From Methanobacteriota archaeon (GTDB lineage: Archaea > Thermoplasmatota > Thermoplasmata > Methanomassiliicoccales > Methanomethylophilaceae), in the NCBI GenBank assembly GCA_012719315.1, contig JAAYAP010000038.1, positions 1 through 5,485 of the forward strand: 5,485 nucleotides of DNA, given 5' to 3'. Of the stretch, positions 1 through 5,365 are shown piece after piece. The position numbers were made by a program, and so were the translations under genes. Under the pieces are notes generated by a model that did not search any database, was not told the origin of the DNA, and was given only the letters and a program-made list of their open reading frames with translations. How positions within the stretch are numbered: the first letter of the stretch is position 1; every line of letters starts with the position of its first letter.

Positions 1-613
1 TCACCTTCCTCAGGACGGCCTCCGGATCGGCCATGGTCGTCCCGTAAGCCTCCAAGACCTCCGGGTACAGATCTTCAAGATGCGGATGGGCGGAGACGAA
101 CGCCCGTTCCAGCAGACGCAGCTCCACACCCATGTCTTCGATCCCCGCTCCGGATGTGCCCATGGACAGGTCCAGCAGGCACAGGCGTCCGGCGTCGTCG
201 ATCATCATGTTGGAGGTGGTGAGGTCCCCGTGAGTCAGGCCGCGGTTGTGCAGCCAGGCGACCGCCTCACCGATCATCCTGCAGACGCGACCGGGTTCCG
301 CCGATCCGTCGTCCAGGACCGTCTTCGCGGTCATCCCGCCGATAAGCTCCATGGTGATGGAAGTCCGTGTCACATCGACGTCGTAGATCAGCGGGGTCCT
401 GACCCCCGCGCGTCTCGCCTCTCCGGCCAGCCGCGCCTCCGTCCTGATCCTCGAGATCCTGATGCGCCGGTCGAGGTCCGGATGCCGGTATGCCTTGGGC
501 ATCCTGATCTTGATCATCGCCGGTCGGCCCAGATACTCGGTCTCGGTTAACACGGCCTCGGCTCCTTTCACGTCTGTCGCCGGATCCATCGTCATCCCGA
601 CGGCGGTGTTCAT
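1..613 (-). CDS. bud32: Bud32, KEOPS-complex atypical protein kinase/ATPase (C-terminus cut by window edge)
   Basis: Translating the minus strand from the ATG at 613 gives 204 open codons that run off the left edge. Bud32 is a small RIO-like kinase/ATPase that supports Kae1 in making the t6A modification of ANN-decoding tRNAs in the cytoplasm. Visible signatures are GAEA (residues 17-20), the ATP-site lysine in IKIR (K35), the YRHPDLD segment (42-48) before R52-R55, EARL (E59), AGVRTP (69-74), MELIGG (88-93), the catalytic loop HGDLTTSN (128-135), and an EDMGVEL...LERAF...HP tail (159-177). The metal-binding motif reads DLS (148-150) where the family usually has DFG. Only the short basic C-terminal tail should be missing. 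The N-terminus is separate: no Kae1 domain precedes it, because the upstream DNA encodes the divergent AIM24 gene. The start is uncertain: ATG at 613, 595 or 589, or GTG at 571. Family assignment is secure; start choice is not. Confidence 0.9.
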   Translation of the reverse strand, partial: MNTAVGMTMDPATDVKGAEAVLTETEYLGRPAMIKIRMPKAYRHPDLDRRIRISRIRTEARLAGEARRAGVRTPLIYDVDVTRTSITMELIGGMTAKTVLDDGSAEPGRVCRMIGEAVAWLHNRGLTHGDLTTSNMMIDDAGRLCLLDLSMGTSGAGIEDMGVELRLLERAFVSAHPHLEDLYPEVLEAYGTTMADPEAVLRKV

Positions 614-652
614 GTAAATAGTTATATATCCCTCATATCCGCATATATATCC
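614..652. promoter_or_regulatory. Divergent promoter region between bud32 and the AIM24 gene
   Basis: This 39-bp AT-rich spacer stands out from GC-rich surroundings. On the plus strand TTATATAT (622-629) is centred about 27 nt before the AIM24 ATG at 653, the archaeal TATA-to-start-site distance, so that mRNA is probably leaderless. On the minus strand two TATA-like stretches serve bud32. ATATATAT (650-643) would start transcription near 620, just before the ATG at 613. GATATATAA (630-622), the reverse face of the plus-strand box, would start it near 599, just before the ATG at 595. Which is used cannot be told from sequence. TATA function is inferred from spacing and composition. Confidence 0.7.
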
Positions 653-1336
653 ATGAGATACACTATCACTGGCGACAATCTGCAGTTCGTCAACGTGCAG
701 CTCGAACCTGGGGAAGGGTTTCAGTCCGTGGCGGGTGCCATGAGATACATGACCGGCAATGTGACCATGGAGGCCAAGCTCGAAGGCGGGTTGCTGAAGG
801 GGATCTCGAGATCGCTGACGGGAGCTTCGATGTTCCTCGTCAAGTTCTCGTCGCTCGGCGGCACCGGCGTGGTGGGCCTCGGCGGACCGGCGCCCGGCAA
901 GATCGTCGATGTCGACGTGGGCGAATCCACATGGATCGTCCAGAAGACGGGATTCCTCGGATCGCAGCCCGATGTGGTCATGGAGATGGCCTTCCAGAAG
1001 AAGTTCGGTGCCATGCTGTTCGGCGGCGAGGGATTCGTCCTGCAGCGGCTGAAGGGCAGCGGCATCGCCTTCATCGCTGCCTGCGGCGATTTCCACATCG
1101 TCGATCTCAAGCCCGGCGAGAAGTACAAGGTCTCCACCTCCAACGCGGTCGCGTGGCAGGAATCGGTCTCCTACGACATCTCGTCGGCGGGCAACATCAA
1201 GACCGCCCTGTTCGGCGGCGAGGGACTCTTCGTCACGACGTTGACCGGGCCCGGCAAGGTGATCATACAGTCGATGACCCTTGAGGGCCTGGCGGCCGCG
1301 CTGATACCGTATCTGCCTAAGAACTCGGGTAATTGA
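653..1336 (+). CDS. AIM24-family (TIGR00266-like) beta-rich protein
   Basis: The 227-residue product resembles the AIM24/TIGR00266 family, widespread in prokaryotes and related to yeast mitochondrial AIM24. Its biochemical role is not established. The protein is glycine-rich with alternating hydrophobic strands, has no signal peptide or membrane segment, and is of usual family length. It is built from pseudo-repeats: SRSLTGASMFLVKFSS (52-67), LFGGEGFVLQRLKGSG (122-137) and LFGGEGLFVTTLTGPG (186-201) occupy equivalent places, consistent with a repeated beta-fold. The ATG at 653 is favoured because a TATA box lies about 27 nt upstream, giving a leaderless transcript; no ribosome binding site is present. 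The next gene starts 11 nt after the stop, so the two are probably co-transcribed. The family call rests on the repeat pattern and overall character, read without an alignment. Confidence 0.82.
   Translation: MRYTITGDNLQFVNVQLEPGEGFQSVAGAMRYMTGNVTMEAKLEGGLLKGISRSLTGASMFLVKFSSLGGTGVVGLGGPAPGKIVDVDVGESTWIVQKTGFLGSQPDVVMEMAFQKKFGAMLFGGEGFVLQRLKGSGIAFIAACGDFHIVDLKPGEKYKVSTSNAVAWQESVSYDISSAGNIKTALFGGEGLFVTTLTGPGKVIIQSMTLEGLAAALIPYLPKNSGN
1016..1225 (+). repeat. Internal coding repeat in the AIM24 gene (18-bp identical ends)
   Basis: CTGTTCGGCGGCGAGGGA occurs identically at 1016-1033 and 1208-1225, encoding the two LFGGEG turns. The identity covers third codon positions, but the sequences flanking the 18-mer diverge quickly. 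It marks the internal duplication of the protein fold and is not a mobile or intergenic repeat. Confidence 0.8.
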
Positions 1337-1341
1337 GGTGA
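1335..1341 (+). promoter_or_regulatory. Shine-Dalgarno site for the small membrane protein gene
   Basis: GAGGTGA, overlapping the AIM24 stop codon, lies 6 nt before the ATG at 1348 and matches the archaeal anti-SD sequence well. It fixes that start and contrasts with the SD-less first gene, as expected for an internal gene of an operon. Confidence 0.7.
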
Positions 1342-1347
1342 GATGAT

Positions 1348-1674
1348 ATGACGGAAATCAGGAAAAGCACAGCGTTGTCCGGCATCGGGATACTGTTGAT
1401 CGTACTGGGATTGATCGCCCTGGCGGTGTACGTCGCGTTCAACCCCTGGATCCTCGTGAGTCTGGCGTACATACTCCTGGTCCTGGTGATCGTGGTCGTG
1501 CTCGTCGCGATCGCGGTGTTCCTGGCCATGGGTCTGCTGGCAGTCCCTTTCTACATCAAGAAGGGTGTGACCCAGCAGACCGATCGGAGTTATAATCTGG
1601 ACGATATCAAGCCGGTCAAGGAGAAGCTCGACGCGGACGGTCGCCCCGGCGACAGCCCCGACAAGGACGAGTGA
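1348..1674 (+). CDS. Small membrane protein with two hydrophobic segments, function unknown
   Basis: I do not recognise a family for this 108-residue protein. A short polar N-terminus (MTEIRKSTALS) precedes a first hydrophobic helix at about residues 12-31 (GIGILLIVLGLIALAVYVAF). An FNPWILVS link and a longer hydrophobic stretch at about 38-68 follow, rich in Val, Leu and Ile. The C-terminal 40 residues are hydrophilic and charged, ending in an acidic, Pro/Gly/Asp-rich tail (GRPGDSPDKDE). Two helices would place both ends on the same side of the membrane; the lysines after the second helix (IKKG) suggest the cytoplasm. A good SD and the 11-nt gap after the AIM24 gene imply co-transcription, so the product may anchor or partner the AIM24 protein. 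That link is inference from position only. Confidence 0.8.
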   Translation: MTEIRKSTALSGIGILLIVLGLIALAVYVAFNPWILVSLAYILLVLVIVVVLVAIAVFLAMGLLAVPFYIKKGVTQQTDRSYNLDDIKPVKEKLDADGRPGDSPDKDE

Positions 1675-1730
1675 GCGGCCGCACCCGGCCGCCGGCAAAC
1701 CCCTTCCCAACCTCTTCCATCATTCGTTCA

Positions 1731-1738
1731 TTTTATCA
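1731..1738 (+). promoter_or_regulatory. TATA box for radB (leaderless GTG start)
   Basis: TTTTATCA sits in an AT-rich patch, centred about 27 nt before the GTG at 1761. This matches the archaeal spacing from TATA box to transcription start, so the mRNA would begin at or next to the start codon. No SD precedes the GTG. The same arrangement is seen before the AIM24 gene. Confidence 0.6.
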
Positions 1739-1760
1739 ACCACGTTATCCATGCTCCTGC

Positions 1761-2417
1761 GTGAAACGCGTATCCACCGGTTGCCGGTCCCTCGACGAGC
1801 TGTTGGGCGGAGGGGTGGAAGACGGCAGCGTGACCATGATCTACGGCGAGGGCGGATGCGGCAAGACCAACATGTGCCTGCAGCTGGCCAAGAACGTCAT
1901 CGGAGCAGGCAGGAAAGTCGCCTACATCGACACCGAAGGCCTGTCATATGACCGCATGCTGCAGATCTTCGGGGACGATGAGCTGCTCAAGGAGCTGCTG
2001 GTCTTCCAGGTGCACAGTTTCGAGGAGCAGTCGGACAAGATCGACAAGATCTCCCGCCTGGCCGAGAACGGGGTGCTCGGGATGATCGTCATCGACTCGA
2101 TGACGATGTTCTACCGCCTGAATTACGAGGATCCTAAGGTCAGGAACGATCTGATCAGGCAGACCGAGGTCCTGCTGGATACAGCCAGGAGATCGGAGAT
2201 CCCCGTCATCATCTCGTCACAGGTCTACTCCAAGATGCAGACGGGAGTGGTCGAGTTCCTGGGAGGGCATGCGATGCAGCACAACGCCAAGACGATCATC
2301 CGCCTGGACAAGAAGAGCAACGGCATCAGGACCGCCGTCATCATCAAGCACCGCAGCCTCCCCGAGGGGAGGTCGGCGAACTACCGCATCACCGCGGATG
2401 GGATCGGCGATCTCTGA
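1761..2417 (+). CDS. radB: RadB, RecA/RadA-family DNA repair and recombination ATPase
   Basis: RadB is the short euryarchaeal paralogue of RadA. It binds DNA and aids homologous recombination but lacks the N-terminal helix-hairpin-helix domain of RadA and has weak ATPase activity. The 218-residue product is only a RecA core, the normal RadB size. It opens with VSTGCRSLDELLGGGVE (4-20), then Walker A GEGGCGKT (29-36), the DTEG turn (57-60), Walker B MIVID (108-112), SSQVYSKM before the GG of EFLGGHAMQHNAK, and a final beta-rich TAVIIKHRSLPEG segment. The frame is also open from a GTG at 1671, overlapping the preceding stop. Those 30 extra codons are Pro/Ser/Arg-rich, unlike RadB, and contain the TATA box, so GTG 1761 is preferred. 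The gene ends 2 nt from the convergent prenyl synthase gene. Confidence 0.93.
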   Translation: MKRVSTGCRSLDELLGGGVEDGSVTMIYGEGGCGKTNMCLQLAKNVIGAGRKVAYIDTEGLSYDRMLQIFGDDELLKELLVFQVHSFEEQSDKIDKISRLAENGVLGMIVIDSMTMFYRLNYEDPKVRNDLIRQTEVLLDTARRSEIPVIISSQVYSKMQTGVVEFLGGHAMQHNAKTIIRLDKKSNGIRTAVIIKHRSLPEGRSANYRITADGIGDL

Positions 2418-2419
2418 GA

Positions 2420-3403
2420 TCACACGTCCCTGTCGATGGCGTATTCGGCCAGGGCGATCATGAAGTCCTTGTCCCGGCTCGGCGGGAGGTCCGCGATCGC
2501 GGCGATCGCCTCGTCGACCTTCCTCTGCGCCGTCTGCCGGGCGTAATCGATGCTCCCCGCTGCTTTGAGGATCGCTCTGGCGCGCGAGATCCGCTCCTCC
2601 GACGCATCGGCATCCCCGAGTATGCCGAGGAACTCATCCCTGACGGCGGCATCGGCGATGCTCTCCATCGCATGCGTCACCAGGATGGTGCACTTGCCCC
2701 GGCGGATGTCGTTGCCGGCGGATTTGCCCGTCTTGGACGGGTCCCCGCAGACGCCCAGGTAGTCGTCGAAGATCTGGAAGCCGAGGCCGAGCGCCATCGC
2801 GTAGGCCTCGATCGCCCGGACGGTCTCCCCGTCGGCGCCGCCGACGATCGCCCCGCCCGCGGCCGCGGCCGCGAAGAGGACACTGGTCTTGAGCCTGATC
2901 GTCTCGATGTACTCCTCCTCGGGGACGATCCTCCCCTCGTTGAAGGTGTCCATCTCCTGGCCTCTGGCCAGATCCCAAACGGCCTTGGTGACGTACTTCA
3001 GCACGTCCCTGAGCCGTTCCCCGTCGATCTCCAGCTCGGTCATGATCTGGAAGGCCTTGGCGAAGAGCGCATCCCCCGCCAGTATCGCGGTCGGCATGCC
3101 GAAGTCGACGTGGATCGTCGGCATGCCGCGGCGCTGCTCGTCGCCGTCCATGTAATCGTCGTGTATCAGCGTGAAGTTGTGCAGGTACTCCACGGCCACC
3201 GCCAGGGGCATGGCCTTGGCCCGGTCGCCGCCGACGGCGGAGCAGGCGGCCAGCACCATGGCGGGGCGCATGCGCTTGCCGCCGGCGTACGGGTACCTCC
3301 GAGAGGCCTCGATCAACCTCATCGGCTCCTCGTCGGGTATGTACGACCTTATCGCCGCCTCCATCTCCGCGGAGGCCTCTGTCAGATATCCTTTCGCATC
3401 CAT
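2420..3403 (-). CDS. idsA: Short-chain prenyl diphosphate synthase (FPP/GGPP synthase)
   Basis: This enzyme condenses DMAPP with IPP units to make farnesyl and geranylgeranyl diphosphate, precursors of archaeal ether-lipid chains and quinone-type side chains. The 327-residue protein has the trans-prenyltransferase hallmarks in order: GGKRMRP (41-47, IPP binding), first aspartate-rich motif DDYMD (82-86), RRG (91-93), GQ (149-150), KTS (172-174), second motif DDYLG (213-217), and KTGKSAGNDIRRGK (224-237). The residue five before the first motif is Phe77. An aromatic there is known to limit chain length in archaeal type I GGPP synthases, which supports a C15-C20 product. Met at 3403 is chosen over Met at 3421: it has AAGGA 5 nt upstream, while the earlier ATG has no properly spaced site. 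It overlaps the end of fni by 22 nt, suggesting translational coupling. C20 specificity is inferred. Confidence 0.92.
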   Translation of the reverse strand: MDAKGYLTEASAEMEAAIRSYIPDEEPMRLIEASRRYPYAGGKRMRPAMVLAACSAVGGDRAKAMPLAVAVEYLHNFTLIHDDYMDGDEQRRGMPTIHVDFGMPTAILAGDALFAKAFQIMTELEIDGERLRDVLKYVTKAVWDLARGQEMDTFNEGRIVPEEEYIETIRLKTSVLFAAAAAGGAIVGGADGETVRAIEAYAMALGLGFQIFDDYLGVCGDPSKTGKSAGNDIRRGKCTILVTHAMESIADAAVRDEFLGILGDADASEERISRARAILKAAGSIDYARQTAQRKVDEAIAAIADLPPSRDKDFMIALAEYAIDRDV

Positions 3404-4458
3404 CGTAATCCTTCCAACCATTCCCTGGTCTCGCCCAGTATGACGTATTCCGCTTTAGAAAGCTGTTTGAGGTCGCGGGAGCCGGTGAGTATCATCGCCG
3501 CCCGCAGCTCCTCGCGTATCAGTGTCAGTTTGCGTATGACCGCGTCCGCGGACTCCGTGGCTTCCTTGAGCACGGCGTGCGCCACTCCGGCGCAGCAGGC
3601 GCCCATGGCGACCGACGCCGCCACATGGATGCCGTCGAGCATCCCCCCGGAGGCGATGAGCGGCAATCCGCTCCTCGCCTCGAGCAGAGATACCGGCGAC
3701 GGTATCCCCCAGTCGAAGAAGGTCTCGCCCATCCCCGCCCTGATCTCGTCGCCGGCCTCCATGGCGCGGTACAGCTCGACGGCCGAGAAGCTGGTGCCGC
3801 CCATGCCGGCGATGTCGATGCCGCGGATGCCGGTGCCCTTGAGCCGCATGGCGACGCCTGCCGAGATCCCCGCCCCCGTCTCCTTGACGATCAGCGGATG
3901 CCTCACGGCCAGATCGCGGATGGCGTCCAAGCAGCCTCTGCTGGCGGTGTCCCCCTCCGGCTGCACGACCTCCTGGAGGAAGTTGAGGTGGATGGCCACG
4001 AGGTCGGCGTCGATGAGCTCGCGTGCTCCGACGATGTCCTCCTCGGTGAATCCGTCCCCGCTCTTCTGCCCGATGAGCTGCGGCGCACCCACGTTGCCGA
4101 TGACCAGCGGTATGTCGTGGTCTTTGATGACCGAGTAGCTCTCGGGGTCGATGCCCTTCACGCCGGCGCGCTCGCTGCCGACCCCCATTCCGATGCCCAG
4201 TTCCGCGCAGGCGGCGGCGATGTTCCCGTTGATCCTCGCGGCGCCCGGGAACCCGCCGGTGATGGCGGTCACCATCAGCGGGAACTCGAGGCGATGCCCC
4301 ATGACCTCGGCGGTCATGTCGATCTCGTCGGCATCGACCTCCGGAAGCGCGTTGTGCAGGAAGCGGATGTCATCCCAGTAGCAGTACCCCGGTGCGACCC
4401 GTTCGTTGATGCAGACATCGATATGCTCCATCTTCCTGTTCCTGATCGGCGAGGTCAT
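3382..4458 (-). CDS. fni: Type 2 isopentenyl-diphosphate delta-isomerase (FMN-dependent)
   Basis: This enzyme interconverts IPP and DMAPP with reduced FMN and Mg2+, supplying the primer for prenyl chain synthesis. The 358-residue product is of normal length for the TIM-barrel IDI-2 family. Motifs seen are RKMEH (8-12, substrate diphosphate binding), MVTAITGG (62-69), GVGSERAG (92-99), GNVGAPQ (121-127), HLNFLQE with the catalytic Gln162 (157-163), PEGD (167-170, metal binding), VKETGAGIS (191-199), GMGGTS (218-223) and SGG (270-272), the last groups forming the FMN phosphate site. The ATG at 4458 shares ATGA with the ipk stop and has a run of six G about 6 nt upstream. The frame is open much further upstream, but that part is the antisense-free shadow of ipk in another frame. 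Position between ipk and idsA agrees with its pathway step. Confidence 0.95.
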   Translation of the reverse strand: MTSPIRNRKMEHIDVCINERVAPGYCYWDDIRFLHNALPEVDADEIDMTAEVMGHRLEFPLMVTAITGGFPGAARINGNIAAACAELGIGMGVGSERAGVKGIDPESYSVIKDHDIPLVIGNVGAPQLIGQKSGDGFTEEDIVGARELIDADLVAIHLNFLQEVVQPEGDTASRGCLDAIRDLAVRHPLIVKETGAGISAGVAMRLKGTGIRGIDIAGMGGTSFSAVELYRAMEAGDEIRAGMGETFFDWGIPSPVSLLEARSGLPLIASGGMLDGIHVAASVAMGACCAGVAHAVLKEATESADAVIRKLTLIREELRAAMILTGSRDLKQLSKAEYVILGETREWLEGLRWMRKDI

Positions 4459-5237
4459 GCCAATCCCCCCTTGGCCGTGGTCGATATGACCTCCTCGCCG
4501 ACGAGCAGCGAGTGCAGCCGCCCCGGGACGTTGCCGTTGACGAGCACGCATTCCCGCGAGTCGCCGCTCATCCTGAGCATCGACTCCATCTTGGCCACGA
4601 CCCCGCCGGTGACGTCGTCGACGCCGATGCCGGACTCGACCTCCGCGAGGGTCGCGGAGGTGACCTCGGCGATCAGGACCGCGTCGGGATGCTCTTTGGG
4701 GTCTTTGTCGTAGAGGCCGTCGACGTCGGAGACGAAGACCACCTTCTCGGGCTTGAAGAGCCCGCCGAGGAACTCCATGAGCTGGTCCCCGGAGCAGATG
4801 CCGAATCCCTTCTTGCGGTCGGTGACCACGTCGCCGAAGAGCACCGGCATGATGCCCAGCGACGCCAGTGCGCGGATGGCCTCGGTGTCCTCGGCGACCA
4901 GTCTGCCGCCGTCCATGACGAAGCACGAACCCGGCGGCACCGAGACCGCGGGTATGCCCGCTTTGAGCAACCCATCCACGACCTTCGAGCTGAGGTCCCT
5001 GACGTCATGCTGCACCCTGGCCGCCGCCGCCACCTGCCCGTAGTCGATCAACCCGTCCTGCAGGGCGTACCTCTTGGCGAGGACGTGTCCGAACGAACCG
5101 GCCCCGTGGACGATCAGGACGCTCCGGTCCGACTCGGCGATCTCGTTGCAGAGCCTGGACACCGTCTCCTCGTTGAATGTCCTGTACCGGCGTTTGTCGG
5201 TGATGACGCTGCCGCCGAGCTTGATCAATATCATCAT
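4455..5237 (-). CDS. ipk: Isopentenyl phosphate kinase
   Basis: The enzyme phosphorylates isopentenyl phosphate with ATP to give IPP, the last step of the archaeal (alternative) mevalonate pathways. The 260-residue product is an amino-acid-kinase-fold protein of usual length. It shows KLGGSVITDK (6-15, ATP-phosphate binding), HGAGSFGH (44-51), whose last His is the family's substrate-contacting residue that distinguishes IPK from related kinases, GDVVTD (135-140), SGDQL (149-153), SDVDGLYDKDP (170-180) and DVTGGVVAKM (208-217). The start is ATG 5237 or the adjacent ATG 5234. The frame stays open 38 codons further to 5351, but that extension is Ser/Arg/Leu-rich, unlike the family, and includes the promoter. 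No SD precedes 5237, so a leaderless mRNA is likely. The gene leads the ipk-fni-idsA operon, with its TGA overlapping the fni ATG. Confidence 0.94.
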   Translation of the reverse strand: MMILIKLGGSVITDKRRYRTFNEETVSRLCNEIAESDRSVLIVHGAGSFGHVLAKRYALQDGLIDYGQVAAAARVQHDVRDLSSKVVDGLLKAGIPAVSVPPGSCFVMDGGRLVAEDTEAIRALASLGIMPVLFGDVVTDRKKGFGICSGDQLMEFLGGLFKPEKVVFVSDVDGLYDKDPKEHPDAVLIAEVTSATLAEVESGIGVDDVTGGVVAKMESMLRMSGDSRECVLVNGNVPGRLHSLLVGEEVISTTAKGGLA

Positions 5238-5254
5238 GCGACAGTAATGCAAAG

Positions 5255-5269
5255 AATGTAATAATGATA
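5255..5269 (-). promoter_or_regulatory. Putative TATA region of the ipk-fni-idsA operon
   Basis: Read on the minus strand, TATCATTATTACATT forms an AT-rich block lying 18-32 nt before the ATG at 5237. With no SD and this spacing, transcription probably starts at or near the start codon. The match to the archaeal TATA consensus is weak, so the exact box is uncertain. Confidence 0.45.
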
Positions 5270-5291
5270 CCGATGGCAGAACCGATGGCAG
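5269..5291. repeat. Tandem 11-bp direct repeat upstream of the ipk promoter
   Basis: ACCGATGGCAG occurs twice on the plus strand, at 5269-5279 and 5281-5291, with one base between, giving a period of 12 bp. On the coding strand of ipk it reads CTGCCATCGGT twice and ends where the AT-rich TATA-like block begins, about 32-54 nt before the start codon. This is where archaeal BRE-flanking activator or repressor sites are often found. A regulatory role is inference; the repeat itself is exact. Confidence 0.75.
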
Positions 5292-5321
5292 GCATCGCCG
5301 AACGGCCGTTGCAGAGCATGA

Positions 5322-5343
5322 CCGCGCACGGAGCGGAGCGCGG
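5322..5343. repeat. GC-rich inverted repeat downstream of the 5S gene
   Basis: CCGCGC (5322-5327) and GCGCGG (5338-5343) can form a 6-bp stem with a 10-nt loop. It begins 22 nt past the 3' end of 5S on the same strand, after a pyrimidine-rich stretch (5348-5363). It could help end or process the 5S transcript, but no T-run follows. A perfect 10-bp palindrome AACGGCCGTT lies nearby at 5301-5310. Either could be chance in GC-rich DNA. Confidence 0.35.
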
Positions 5344-5365
5344 GACGACAAGGAGAAGGAGAAGT

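Noticed and set aside
80..550. Plus-strand open frame of 156 codons over the bud32 region
   Set aside because: It lies antisense to clear Bud32 motifs, has a His/Arg/Pro-rich low-quality composition, and has no promoter or SD.
1171..1710. Minus-strand open frame of 179 codons opposite AIM24 and the membrane protein
   Set aside because: Asp/His/Gln-rich reading antisense to the hydrophobic gene, without start signals or known motifs.
2672..4138. Plus-strand open frame of 488 codons opposite idsA and fni
   Set aside because: The length comes from GC-rich codons of the two real minus-strand genes. The translation shows no family motif and spans the boundary of two conserved enzymes.
3577..4713. 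Plus-strand open frame of 378 codons opposite fni and ipk
   Set aside because: Antisense shadow of two well-supported genes; Arg/Asp/Pro/His-rich with no recognisable domain.
4459..4926. N-terminal extension of fni by 156 codons
   Set aside because: The extra sequence is Arg/Gly-rich out-of-frame reading of ipk. The family N-terminus (RKMEH near residue 10) fits the ATG at 4458.
5238..5351. 38-codon N-terminal extension of ipk
   Set aside because: It covers the promoter and repeat region and is not IPK-like. The kinase fold begins at MILIKLGGS.
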